IMG/VR virus record: IMGVR_UViG_3300010233_000085
Coordinates: 5,999-39,975 of that record
Reading direction: 5' to 3' (one strand)
DNA from: a virus
Length of the DNA stretch: 33,977 nt
The position numbers and the translations under genes were made by a program. Below are positions 12,730-20,609 of this stretch, piece by piece; the stretch's first letter is position 1; the number at the start of each line of letters is the position of its first letter. A model generated the notes under the pieces. It was not told the origin of the DNA, did no database searches, and saw only the letters and a list, made by a program, of their open reading frames with translations.

Positions 12730-13527
12730 ATGTCCGATCCCGGCACCGTCGAATCCCCCAAGCCAGAACCTACCCTCATTGAACAAACTGGCGATCTCCC
12801 CGAAGCTACGCAGCTTCCCATAGCGGCCGAAGCGCTGGCAGAGACGCCAGATGTCAAACCCGAGCCTGAAAAGGCTGCCGAAGCTAAGCCCAAGCGCACA
12901 CCTTGGTATCAAGAGCGCATTAACGAACTTACGGCCCAGAAAACACGGGAAAAGACGGCTAGGGAGGCTGCTGAGGCTAAATTAGCCGCTCTCGCTCCCA
13001 AGCCCGATGGGACAGATCCGGCCCCCGTCCAGTTCAAGCCTGAGCAGTTCGAGCAACTCATCGACCAACGCGCCCAAGCCCTATTAGCCGCCAAAGAGAC
13101 AGAAAAGCGGGCCAAGGGGTTTCTGGAGGCGGGTGAGAAAGAGTTCGGCCGGGAGGGATTCCAGGAGAAATGTAACGAGGTCGCGGCCCTTGGGGCCGGT
13201 GACAGCCGCGAGTTCATGGCCTTGGTCACAGATCCCGACGTTCTGCCTGATGGGCATAAGATTGTCGCCGCGTTGGCTGATAATCCTGATGAAGCTCAAC
13301 GCATCCTGGCCCTTGAGCCCATGAAAATGGCCGCTGCTCTTACAAGATTCGCAACCACGGTTAAGCCGGTGGAACAGAAGATTTCCAATGCACCGGCACC
13401 TATCAGACCTGTAGGCGGTACAGCCAAGCAATCCGAGCCTACCGACAATGAAGACATAAAATCTTGGATGGCTAAACGTAATGCACAGGCCAGGGTATCG
13501 GCCGGTGGAAAGCCTAACAGTCGCTAA
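12730..13527 (+). CDS. Scaffolding protein
   Basis: A 265-residue, charged, Ala/Glu/Lys-rich protein between the portal cluster and the coat gene, the position of scaffold genes in P22-like phages. The N-terminal 60 residues are acidic and proline-rich (ESPKPEPTLIEQTG, TPDVKPEPEKAA). A long coiled-coil candidate follows (PWYQERINELTAQKTREKTA and onward to about 95), and the basic C-terminus (about 235-265, NEDIKSWMAKRNAQAR) resembles the helix-turn-helix tail by which P22 scaffold binds coat. There is no clear protease motif. The ATG at 12730 is preceded by AAGG; an in-frame TTG at 12715 is an alternative. Confidence 0.8.
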   Translation: MSDPGTVESPKPEPTLIEQTGDLPEATQLPIAAEALAETPDVKPEPEKAAEAKPKRTPWYQERINELTAQKTREKTAREAAEAKLAALAPKPDGTDPAPVQFKPEQFEQLIDQRAQALLAAKETEKRAKGFLEAGEKEFGREGFQEKCNEVAALGAGDSREFMALVTDPDVLPDGHKIVAALADNPDEAQRILALEPMKMAAALTRFATTVKPVEQKISNAPAPIRPVGGTAKQSEPTDNEDIKSWMAKRNAQARVSAGGKPNSR

Positions 13528-13710
13528 CCGTCTGGGCCGGTCAAAGCCCTGCATCGTGTAAGTGGTTTCACGATCCACAAACCCCGACTCTAAGCTGCGC
13601 GGCCTAGCCGCTCCGTTTTTCCTCTGCTTGGTCGGCAATGAGGTCTTAGGGCACTCCCTCAAAGCCCTTTCCCACATCGCCAAACTTCAACCCAGCCAAA
13701 GGAGAAAACC
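13528..13710 (+). promoter_or_regulatory. Leader between scaffold and coat genes
   Basis: The longest gap in the head region (183 nt) has no gene on either strand that I would accept. It holds a 6-bp hairpin, ATCGTG/CACGAT, at 13553-13574, a terminator-like hairpin at 13599-13620, two copies of TCAAAGCCCT (13540-13549 and 13659-13668), and AGGAG before the coat GTG. No convincing -35/-10 pair is visible. It probably sets the coat-to-scaffold ratio. Confidence 0.4.
13599..13620 (+). terminator. Terminator-like hairpin upstream of coat gene
   Basis: GCGGC at 13599-13603 and GCCGC at 13607-13611 form a 5-bp stem with a CTA loop, followed four bases later by TTTTT (13616-13620). The stem is short, so termination would be partial at best. 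Confidence 0.4.
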
Positions 13711-14964
13711 GTGGCTAATACCCTTCTTACTATTGGGGGGATCACTCGCGAAGCGATCCGCCTCTTCATGAACTCCAATGCCTTCATCGGCAACATCGAG
13801 AAGCAATACGACTCGCAATTCGCCCGCAATGGCGCAAAGATTGGTCAACAGCTTCGTATCCGCCTGCCTAACGATTATGTGGTTTCGGACGGGCCTGCTC
13901 TAAGCGTTCAGGACACCAATGAGCAACAGACCACTATTACTGTTGCTACCCAGCGCCATGTCGATACCTCGTTCAACTCCGTCGATATGACCATGAGCTT
14001 GGATGATTATTCCGAGATCATCCTAGCCCCCAAAATCAACAATCTGGCTGGTAATGTCGCAGCTACGATTATGTCTGGGGTGACGGTTGCTCAAGGTCCG
14101 TTCGCTGGGACCGTGGTGAATGGTGCGAGTGGTGGTATCTGCAATTTCGTCAGCAATCTGGATTCCAGCAGCAATATCATCTCCCCGACTGCTGACACAT
14201 GGCTTAGTGCCGGGGCGACCTTGGATAGCAATTCGGCTCAGGTCATGGACCGCAAGGCTATTCTAAGCCCATTCACGATGGCTAGAACGGTTTCGAGCCT
14301 GTCGGGCCTATTTAATCCCGCCACCGAAATCAGCCGGCAATATCGTAATGCCCGTATGTACGACGCCCTGAACTTTGAATGGTTCATGGATCAAACTACT
14401 CTCAATCATACGATGGGTACTTACTCGGCGGGTAATGTCTCTGGTGGATCCCAGACCGGAACGACCCTCACTGTCTCTGCCATCACAGGCACACTCAATG
14501 TTGGCGATATTTTCACCATCTCAGGTGTGAATGCCGTTAACCGCGTGACCAAGACTAGCACGGGACAGCTTCGCCAGTTTGTGGTGACGACACCCGCCGC
14601 ATCGGGAGCTACGACGATCTCGATCTACCCGGCCATTGTTCCTGCCAGTGCTGGTAATGCCGTTCAGTATCAGACCGTGGACGTTTCGCCGCTCAATAAC
14701 GCGACGATTACCCTGGCTGCGGCTGCCAGTGCAACCTACCGGCAGAACTTCGTCTATGCCAAGCAGGCCGTGACGATGGTTACCGCGGATCTGGAAATGC
14801 CGCCCAATGTTAAGGGCGCGCGTGATCAGATGGATGGCATCTCCATGAGAGCAGTAAGCCAGTATGTGATTGGCACAGACCAGACAGCAGATCGTCTGGA
14901 CATCCTCTTCGGGTGGTTATTCGTGCGCCCAGAATGGGCGTGCGTGGTTGCTGATAAGGTCTGA
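13711..14964 (+). CDS. Major capsid protein (P22 coat-like)
   Basis: A 417-residue coat protein of the P22 family. The N-terminal arm reads LLTIGGITREAIRLFMNSNA at 5-24 with NIEKQYDSQFARNGAKIGQQ at 28-47, then RLPNDYVVSDGPA, all typical of P22_CoatProtein members. Residues about 233-320 (SGGSQTGTTLTVSAITGTLN onward) are a beta-rich insertion equivalent to the P22 I-domain. The C-terminus LDILFGWLFVRPEWACVVAD matches the usual end. It builds the icosahedral shell with the scaffold protein encoded upstream. The GTG at 13711 has AGGAG seven bases before it. A 65-nt gap with a hairpin separates it from a nuclease gene. Confidence 0.93.
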   Translation: MANTLLTIGGITREAIRLFMNSNAFIGNIEKQYDSQFARNGAKIGQQLRIRLPNDYVVSDGPALSVQDTNEQQTTITVATQRHVDTSFNSVDMTMSLDDYSEIILAPKINNLAGNVAATIMSGVTVAQGPFAGTVVNGASGGICNFVSNLDSSSNIISPTADTWLSAGATLDSNSAQVMDRKAILSPFTMARTVSSLSGLFNPATEISRQYRNARMYDALNFEWFMDQTTLNHTMGTYSAGNVSGGSQTGTTLTVSAITGTLNVGDIFTISGVNAVNRVTKTSTGQLRQFVVTTPAASGATTISIYPAIVPASAGNAVQYQTVDVSPLNNATITLAAAASATYRQNFVYAKQAVTMVTADLEMPPNVKGARDQMDGISMRAVSQYVIGTDQTADRLDILFGWLFVRPEWACVVADKV

Positions 14965-14980
14965 TTAAGTTTGATGTTTT

Positions 14981-15019
14981 CGCTGTGATGTGGCATTCTT
15001 TGTGCGCCATATCACAGCG
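14981..15019 (+). promoter_or_regulatory. 14-bp hairpin over the endonuclease ribosome-binding site
   Basis: CGCTGTGATGTGGC at 14981-14994 pairs with GCCATATCACAGCG at 15006-15019, all 14 positions pairing with one G-T wobble, around an 11-base loop. The GGAG ribosome-binding site (15019-15022) begins at the foot of the stem and the nuclease ATG is at 15030. No T-run follows, so this is not a standard terminator. It may stabilise the coat mRNA end and restrict translation of the nuclease. Confidence 0.6.
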
Positions 15020-15029
15020 GAGATATCAA

Positions 15030-15713
15030 ATGCCTCGGAAGAAATTTGAAGGGTTTTGTAAAGTTGAGGGCTGCGGTAAGCCACTTAAAAGCCTCGGTCT
15101 TTGCGAAAATCATTATCAACTTCAATGGAAATATGGGCGCACTCATAAGGTCAACACGGGTGATAAAAGATGTCACCCATTTTACCACCTTTGGTTTGAG
15201 CGCAAACAAACGAACTCGTTGGCAGACATATGGCGAGATGATTTTTGGAAATTTGTTTCCGATATAGGCATCAGACCTTCTCGTAGCCACCTTCTGAGCC
15301 GATTCACTATCGAACCGTATGGACCAGGAAATTTTCATTGGAAAGAAACCCTCAAAAGAAGGCCCGACGAAAGTAAAAAAGATTGGCATGCAAGAAAATG
15401 GGCATCTCAGCAAATATTACATCCTGGCCGGGAGCGCCGTCGTGATTTGTACCGCCGATTTGGCCTGAGTATCAAAGAATACGACGCAATGCTGTCTAAC
15501 CAAGGCGGTGTTTGTGCCATCTGCAAAAGGGATGAAACTGCAATAGATGGTAAACTCGGCTCAAAAAAGCGTCTTGCTGTCGATCATTGTCATAACAGAG
15601 GCCAAGTGCGCGGCCTTTTATGCTGGAACTGCAATAGCGCTTTAGGAAAAATAGAAGATTCAATCACAACACTTAAATCAATGATCGCCTATCTGGAGAA
15701 ACACCGAAGATGA
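15030..15713 (+). CDS. Endonuclease VII-type HNH nuclease (probable homing endonuclease)
   Basis: A 227-residue protein with two parts. The N-terminal 100 residues have a small zinc-binding segment (CKVEGCGKPLKSLGLCENHY at 9-28) and a YGPGNFHW motif, typical of phage HNH proteins that contact DNA. The C-terminal domain (about 140-225) is Recombination endonuclease VII-like: YRRFGLSIKEYDAML, CAICKRDE, LAVDHCHNRGQVRGLLCWNC, then ALGKIED. Zinc ligands are two CxxC pairs (CAIC and CWNC), and DHCH holds the catalytic histidine. The family resolves branched DNA, but free-standing copies between late genes are usually mobile. The ATG at 15030 has GGAG beside a hairpin. Base composition looks more AT-rich than the coat gene, suggesting acquisition. 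Confidence 0.88.
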   Translation: MPRKKFEGFCKVEGCGKPLKSLGLCENHYQLQWKYGRTHKVNTGDKRCHPFYHLWFERKQTNSLADIWRDDFWKFVSDIGIRPSRSHLLSRFTIEPYGPGNFHWKETLKRRPDESKKDWHARKWASQQILHPGRERRRDLYRRFGLSIKEYDAMLSNQGGVCAICKRDETAIDGKLGSKKRLAVDHCHNRGQVRGLLCWNCNSALGKIEDSITTLKSMIAYLEKHRR

Positions 15714-15907
15714 AGGCCATCGGCATGAAAATCACCAATTTCCATTACAGCAATACCGCCTTCGATAAAGGCGAATATGTGGAATACCCCAAGTGGGTCC
15801 ACATCGAAGGTCAGCCTAGCGTTATCGTTGAGAGCGCTGAGGCAGAGGCCAAATTGCTGGCCCAGAATACCAAGCGCATCCAAGGCACTATCAAGATCAA
15901 TGCGTAA
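15710..15907 (+). CDS. KITNFHY/VEYPKWV protein 1, 65 aa
   Basis: A 65-residue protein with KITNFHYSNTAFDKGEYVEY at 7-26, PKWVHI at 27-32, and then an acidic helical stretch ESAEAEAKLLAQ. VEYPKWV.. followed by an acidic EAE-type helix is something I remember from short phage head-neck region proteins, with no known function. It overlaps the nuclease stop by ATGA and the next gene by eight bases. The next gene carries the same two motifs, so they are probably duplicates. Confidence 0.6.
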   Translation: MKAIGMKITNFHYSNTAFDKGEYVEYPKWVHIEGQPSVIVESAEAEAKLLAQNTKRIQGTIKINA

Positions 15908-16274
15908 AGCCCCTGCTGCCGGTTCATTTATTGTATCGAACGGAGCCGATGGCATCGGGCAAAAGATTACGAACTTTCATTATCCATATATGAACTTCAC
16001 GCCCCCAGAATTTGTCGAATACCCCAAATGGGTGCAGATGACGGGATACCCGGACGCCATTGCTCAGAATGAAGGCGAGGAATTGGAGTTGAGGGTGCGT
16101 CCACCACGTCTTCCTCCATCCAAGCGGCCTATAGTTTCGTCCCATCTTATCCAGATCAACAATGGCGTCGTGGCTCCGACTATACCGGCTCAAATTCCCG
16201 CGCCCACATTGAATTGGTGGCAGAAAACTATGGCTTGGTTCAAACGAGTTGCTAAGGCTATGGGGATCACATGA
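15900..16274 (+). CDS. KITNFHY/VEYPKWV protein 2, 124 aa
   Basis: Paralog of the preceding gene: KITNFHYPYMNFTPPEFVEY at about 23-42, then PKWVQM, and an EGEELELR acidic patch. It has an extra N-terminal segment (about 22 residues) and a longer C-terminus with a proline-rich linker (PTIPAQIPAPTLNWW) and a basic amphipathic end, KTMAWFKRVAKAMG. I chose the ATG at 15900, which overlaps the previous gene by eight bases; an earlier in-frame ATG at 15777 would put most of the extra residues inside the first paralog. Function unknown. Confidence 0.6.
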   Translation: MRKAPAAGSFIVSNGADGIGQKITNFHYPYMNFTPPEFVEYPKWVQMTGYPDAIAQNEGEELELRVRPPRLPPSKRPIVSSHLIQINNGVVAPTIPAQIPAPTLNWWQKTMAWFKRVAKAMGIT

Positions 16275-17152
16275 CAGCGGATCCCTTAGTTCGTAATTCC
16301 GTAGCGGTCGCAGACCCAACCCATCCAGATCATTTCATCCAGCCAAATGCTGATGGGTCTATTAATATTACAGGATCGATCTCGGCTACGAGCGCGGCAG
16401 TCGCTACAGCAGCGTCCCCAACTTATTCCGAAGGCGTTTCCGAGCCTCTCAGCCAGGATTTAAGTGGTAATCTGCGTGCTCTCGTGGCGTTTCCTGCCAC
16501 ATTAGCGGTTACCCAATCTGGTACATGGACAGTTGGGATTTCGGCATCCCAAACTATAGCTGTCACCAATACCGGGACTTTCGCAGTCCAAGCCGCACAA
16601 ACTGGAACTTGGACTGTCGGTATTAGTGCGGCTCAAAGCGTAGCAGTTACAAACGCTGGAACGTTTGCAGTTCAAGCGGCTGGTCCAACTGCTTCAGGAT
16701 CGAGTCTTACCGCAAGCCCCCTGACTGTCGGTGCTAGAGCCGCCACAGCCAATCCAACCGCTGTTACGGATGGGCAAGTCGTCAATTTGATGGCCGATAA
16801 GGAAGGGCATCAAGTTATCGTTATCGGCAATGTGCGTGATCTCAAAGCCAATCAATATACAGCCCTTTCAAGTGCTTCGGAAACCACAATCGTCACCCAG
16901 ATCGGGTCCACCTTTAACGATCTTTATGGAATAATTGCTGCAAACACGACAGCAAGCGCAGTAACACTTACCTTCAAGGATTCTACAGCCGGAACGACAC
17001 AGTTTTCGCTCTATGTTCCTGCTAATGATACGCGCGGATTTATACTTCCATCCAGCGACGGATTTAAGCAAGGCACCGTTAACACCAATTGGACATGTAC
17101 CGGTGGCGCTAGTGGAGTAAACATCTCAGCCCTTTATGTGAAGAACATCTAG
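16271..17152 (+). CDS. Virion-type protein with 28-residue repeats, 293 aa
   Basis: A Thr/Ala/Gly-rich protein of 293 residues. It begins VRNSVAVADPTHPDHFIQPN, then has two near-identical 28-residue units at 82-109 and 110-137 (GTWTVGIS...VTN.GTFAVQAA), 23 of 28 positions identical, which look like short beta-strand repeats of a fibre shaft. The C-terminal half (about 180-293) is a separate beta-rich domain ending NWTCTGGASGVNISALYVKN. Such repeats occur in phage fibres and head decorations. The ATG overlaps the previous stop by ATGA. Location after the coat gene fits a virion component; function is not known. Confidence 0.65.
   Translation: MTADPLVRNSVAVADPTHPDHFIQPNADGSINITGSISATSAAVATAASPTYSEGVSEPLSQDLSGNLRALVAFPATLAVTQSGTWTVGISASQTIAVTNTGTFAVQAAQTGTWTVGISAAQSVAVTNAGTFAVQAAGPTASGSSLTASPLTVGARAATANPTAVTDGQVVNLMADKEGHQVIVIGNVRDLKANQYTALSSASETTIVTQIGSTFNDLYGIIAANTTASAVTLTFKDSTAGTTQFSLYVPANDTRGFILPSSDGFKQGTVNTNWTCTGGASGVNISALYVKNI
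16514..16681 (+). repeat. Tandem repeat, 2 x 84 nt
   Basis: Two adjacent 84-nt units (16514-16597 and 16598-16681) encode the 28-residue protein repeats described in the gene above. Identity is higher in protein than in DNA, so the repeat is old and maintained by selection on the protein. Unit number is a likely site of variation between related phages. Confidence 0.7.
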
Positions 17153-18969
17153 TGGCGAATATCCGGTCAACCGTCTGGTATGTGAATTATGGAAACGGCA
17201 CATCGACCGGCTACTATGCCGTCTCGCAATGGGCGGTGGCGACGTACACGGTAGGTCAACTCGTAATCCCGAAAACCGCTCCAGCCGTTGGGAACGAGCG
17301 CGTGTATGTCTGCACGGCCCCAGGTCTTTCAGTCGGAGAGCCATCTTGGACCTTTACTAAAGGCGCTAAGCAGACTGATAGTAGCACGGGTCTAGAGACG
17401 TTTCAGGAATGCACGGGGCAGCCCGGCGTCTGCGGCGATGCGACCAACACGCCAATCTGGACCGTCAGCAGCACTTGGACACTCGGCCAGGTCATCACCA
17501 ACATCGCCGGCACTGGCTGGTTCATCTGTGCGACGGCCGGAACGAACGCTGGCGGCGTCGGCGCTCAGCCAGCTGGGCTGGCCACGCCAGTGCTCGGCGT
17601 GACCACCACTGACGCATCAACCACATGGACTTGCATTGCGACGGCTAGCGCGGGTGGGCCGTCGAATGCAGGTGGACCGTATGCCAAATGGAATGCGCCG
17701 CAAGCGCGGCTTGCAAACGCTGTTGCTACCAATTGGGGTGCTATTGGCGATACGTATTATGTCGGCGATAATCACGCCGAGACACAATCAACAGCGATGA
17801 CTATTTCCGTTCCAAGTATCAATGTATTTACAGTACCAAACTATATCTTTTGCATAGACCACACGGCGGCGCTCCCGCCCACGGGAAGCAGTTTAGCGAC
17901 GACCGCAACGGTAACGACAACAGGAACATCGGCTCTCATTTTAGCTGGCAGCTTCTACAATTACGGAGTGAGTTATTTTGCTGGGACAGGCGCGGGGACT
18001 TCATCTTTGAGTTGCGGGGGTAGTGCCGTAGGAAATTCAGATCACCAATTCTATGAAGCGTGTTCTTTAAATTCCCTAGGCACTGCGTCGGTTGGTGGCG
18101 CTGGAATATTTTTCCAAGGAACGGCCTCCGTAGACCGCGACATATCATTCACCCTCAAAAATGTGACGGTCTCGTTCGGAAATGTCGCGCAAGGGCTGAA
18201 GCCCATTGTAGGAAATATTTTTTGGAGCAATACAGCGGGCGCCATTACTGGCACGCCGCCGACTATCTTGTTCCCAACGACGAGCGGAGCAACGGCCAAT
18301 GTTTATTTAGATGGCGTTGATCTTTCAGCATTGACGAGCGGATTTACAATATTCGGTGCGCATGGCAGCATTTATTCGCGGGCATTAAATTGCAGATTGG
18401 GCGCTTCAGTAACAGTGGCGACTACACCTAGCTCTCCAGGAAGCCGCAGCGATCTAATCATCTCGGACTCAGGTGCGCACGGCTATCGCCAAGAGAGTTA
18501 TCAGTTCGGCGGCACACTTACGACATCTACGACTGTTTATAACAATGCCAGCGACGGGGTGACGCCGATTAGCTGGCAAGTGGTCACCAACGCGAACAAT
18601 ACGCGCGCGTTTCCTTTTGAGTGTTTCCAGATCGTGCAATGGGCAGCGGCTGGAACTTATGCGGCCACACTCATTCAATGCACAAGCGCAACAGCATCTC
18701 TGCTCACATCGGATATATGGGTTGATGTTGAATATCTAGGTAATGCGAGTTTCCCGATTGCGTCTTTGGCAACTACGTCTCCTGCAAATCTATTAACAGC
18801 GGGATCATCGCTTGCAGCGGGAACGTGGGCCACTGGTGGACTGGGAAATAATTATCAACTCGCGGTGCCCAGTTTCACAACCAATTTGGCCGGCTACGTT
18901 CGCTTCACCGTGAAAGTCGCCAAACCATCCTTGACCATAAACATCGATCCAGCCGTAACCATCGCGTGA
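17152..18969 (+). CDS. Large virion-type protein with two Cys/Trp repeat modules, 605 aa
   Basis: A 605-residue protein starting with a GTG that overlaps the previous stop by one base. The N-terminal part holds two modules, about 27-88 (WAVATYTVGQLVIP, YVCTAPGLSVGEPSW, then a D and closing ECTG) and about 103-162 (WTVSSTWTLGQVIT, FICATAGTNAGG, closing TTTDASTTWTCIA). These resemble the small carbohydrate-binding-like modules I know from phage tail proteins (W...Y..G..V...YxC...G.S...P.W...G....D....W.C). The rest is beta-rich and may form a helix or adhesin. It might bind host surface polysaccharide; this is inference. It may also be a minor head or tail-tube protein. Confidence 0.62.
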   Translation: MANIRSTVWYVNYGNGTSTGYYAVSQWAVATYTVGQLVIPKTAPAVGNERVYVCTAPGLSVGEPSWTFTKGAKQTDSSTGLETFQECTGQPGVCGDATNTPIWTVSSTWTLGQVITNIAGTGWFICATAGTNAGGVGAQPAGLATPVLGVTTTDASTTWTCIATASAGGPSNAGGPYAKWNAPQARLANAVATNWGAIGDTYYVGDNHAETQSTAMTISVPSINVFTVPNYIFCIDHTAALPPTGSSLATTATVTTTGTSALILAGSFYNYGVSYFAGTGAGTSSLSCGGSAVGNSDHQFYEACSLNSLGTASVGGAGIFFQGTASVDRDISFTLKNVTVSFGNVAQGLKPIVGNIFWSNTAGAITGTPPTILFPTTSGATANVYLDGVDLSALTSGFTIFGAHGSIYSRALNCRLGASVTVATTPSSPGSRSDLIISDSGAHGYRQESYQFGGTLTTSTTVYNNASDGVTPISWQVVTNANNTRAFPFECFQIVQWAAAGTYAATLIQCTSATASLLTSDIWVDVEYLGNASFPIASLATTSPANLLTAGSSLAAGTWATGGLGNNYQLAVPSFTTNLAGYVRFTVKVAKPSLTINIDPAVTIA

Positions 18970-18972
18970 GAC

Positions 18973-19128
18973 ATGGCTAACACAAAACAGAGAATAGCTG
19001 CAGGGTTTCCATTTCCAATCTATGTCAATGAGACACAGACCAAGCAGCGTATTGCGCCTGGTACTTATGTGAATGAAACGGTTAAAACAGCATCAGCCTC
19101 GACGCTGCCAATGATGGGAGTTGGTTAA
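18973..19128 (+). CDS. Small protein with duplicated QRIA...YVNET motif, 51 aa
   Basis: A 51-residue peptide in the 158-nt interval between two larger genes. It contains an internal duplication: QRIAAGFPFPIYVNETQT at 6-23 and QRIAPGTYVNETVK at 25-38. The pattern Q-R-I-A-x-G-x(n)-Y-V-N-E-T is one I associate with short phage structural peptides, although I cannot name a function. Its TAA shares a base with the next ATG (TAATG), which supports it as coding. Confidence 0.58.
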   Translation: MANTKQRIAAGFPFPIYVNETQTKQRIAPGTYVNETVKTASASTLPMMGVG

Positions 19129-19592
19129 TGGGTTCAATTACTACGGCGTTTCCAACCAGTTTCAAGGCTGAATTAGCTCAGGCAATCCATAACTTCACGA
19201 CCACGAGCGGCAATGTATTCAAGGTGGCGTTGATAATTCCATCACCAACCGGAACCTACGGCGCTACGTCAATAAACTATAGCGACATCACGGGCAATTC
19301 CGACGAGGTTCCGAACGGATCTGGATATACCACAGGCGGCTTTGCCTTTACCGCGGCGCAAAACATAACGCCGACCACGACCAGCACAACGGCATTCTGG
19401 TCATGGAGTGTCAACCCGAATTGGACAAGCGCCACATTTTCAGCGGCCGGCTGCATGATCTACAATTCCAGCGCCTCGAATAAGGCAGTTTATGTTGGTT
19501 CATTCGGTGGAACCGTGAGTGTCACGGCCGGAACTCTTACCCTTACGCTCCCGACAAATAATAGCAGTTCCGCCATCCTACGAATTGCCTAA
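19128..19592 (+). CDS. Virion-type protein, 154 aa
   Basis: A 154-residue, Ser/Thr-rich, low-charge protein, starting MGSITTAFPTSFKAELAQAI and containing GNVFKVALIIPSPTGTYGA near 29-47 and FWSWSVNPNWTSATFSAAGC at about 88-107, followed by beta-rich repeats of V-T-L-T. I remember phage proteins of this shape (an N-terminal helix FK.EL..A.H.F, then beta sandwich) in tail or head regions, with unknown function. The ATG overlaps the previous stop by one base. Confidence 0.6.
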   Translation: MGSITTAFPTSFKAELAQAIHNFTTTSGNVFKVALIIPSPTGTYGATSINYSDITGNSDEVPNGSGYTTGGFAFTAAQNITPTTTSTTAFWSWSVNPNWTSATFSAAGCMIYNSSASNKAVYVGSFGGTVSVTAGTLTLTLPTNNSSSAILRIA

Positions 19593-19595
19593 TCA

Positions 19596-20609
19596 ATGGC
19601 TATCGTTCTTGTAGCTCATGCAGCGGTTTCGCCGGGAGGAACCACGGGCGCCGTTAATACAACGGGCGCCAATCTTATCGTCATCGCTGCAACGGATTCC
19701 AATGGCGCGCCGCCGACCGTCACCGATAATCAAAGCAATACTTATACGTCGATCACAACCAAGGCCGATGGCAGTACTCAGCAAATTAATCTCTGGTATT
19801 GTCTCAATCCGACAGTTAACGCCAGCCACACATTCACGGTCAGTGGGTCATTTCCAAGCCTTACAGCTGCGGCGTTTTCCGGGGTTAAGGCCAGCGGCGC
19901 ACTTGATCAGCACAATAATACCGGCAATACGGCCGCCAGCACGACCGTCCAGCCTGGATCCATAACTCCGACCTCTGATAACAGCCTGGTCATCACGGCG
20001 GCAGGCATCGCCGGGGCGGCGGGAGCCACTTTATCCGTCAATAACAGTCTTTCCATAACCGACCAGAAACCGTTTACGGCCGGGACAAATTACGGAACTG
20101 GTCTTGCATGGATTGTCCAAGGGGCAGCGGCGGCTATAAACCCGACATGGACACTTAGCGCAACGCCAATCACGCTTGTATCCGTCATCGCCTCGTTTCT
20201 TCCAGTTCCAACCGCTTCTACAGTCTTGCCGGGCGCGGCCGCGACTGGAACACCGGGGAGTTTGGCCCCGTCCAATAGCAGTACCATAGCTCTTTCTGGC
20301 GCTGCCGCCACTTCTCATGTAGGCCAGTTTTCAGCCTCGGCGGCTACAATGCTCACTCTTTTGGGAGCATACGCGACTGGATTTGTCGGGTCGCTGTTCT
20401 CGATAGCGAACTATCTCAATATCCCGATAACCACCATCATGAATATGAATCCCATTCCCATGACCGGAGCGTTGACTTCAGCGAGCGTGCCGATGGTGGC
20501 GGCTCTTCCGGGCCAAGTTCCGCTGGACGCAATCATAACCCTTAATCCCATTCCCATGAGTGGCGCGATGATCAATCCCCCCATTCCAGGTCAGGTAGTG
20601 TTCCCATGA
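19596..20609 (+). CDS. Virion-type protein with C-terminal NPIPM repeats, 337 aa
   Basis: A 337-residue beta-rich protein. Residues 1-205 form a Thr/Ser/Gly-rich domain (VSPGGTTGAVNTTGANLIVI, TFTVSGSFPSLTAAAFSGVK and so on), resembling bacterial and phage surface beta-sandwich domains. Residues 205-270 are alanine-rich, and the last 55 residues include two copies of LNPIPM(T/S)GA-type motif. A 16-nt sequence, AATCCCATTCCCATGA, is repeated exactly at 20448-20463 and 20544-20559, underlying that duplication. Probably a tail or decoration protein; the exact part is unknown. Confidence 0.58.
   Translation: MAIVLVAHAAVSPGGTTGAVNTTGANLIVIAATDSNGAPPTVTDNQSNTYTSITTKADGSTQQINLWYCLNPTVNASHTFTVSGSFPSLTAAAFSGVKASGALDQHNNTGNTAASTTVQPGSITPTSDNSLVITAAGIAGAAGATLSVNNSLSITDQKPFTAGTNYGTGLAWIVQGAAAAINPTWTLSATPITLVSVIASFLPVPTASTVLPGAAATGTPGSLAPSNSSTIALSGAAATSHVGQFSASAATMLTLLGAYATGFVGSLFSIANYLNIPITTIMNMNPIPMTGALTSASVPMVAALPGQVPLDAIITLNPIPMSGAMINPPIPGQVVFP

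Noticed and set aside
7078-13590. GANTC sites (GACTC at 7078-7082 and 13586-13590) in the late leaders, as possible GcrA/CcrM targets
   Set aside because: GANTC is expected about once every 256 bases, so one copy in each leader is not evidence of regulation.
13084-13683. Minus-strand 199-aa frame opposite the scaffold gene and coat leader
   Set aside because: It is antisense to the scaffold gene, has no recognisable domain and no coupled neighbours; long antisense frames are expected opposite Ala/Glu/Lys-rich genes.
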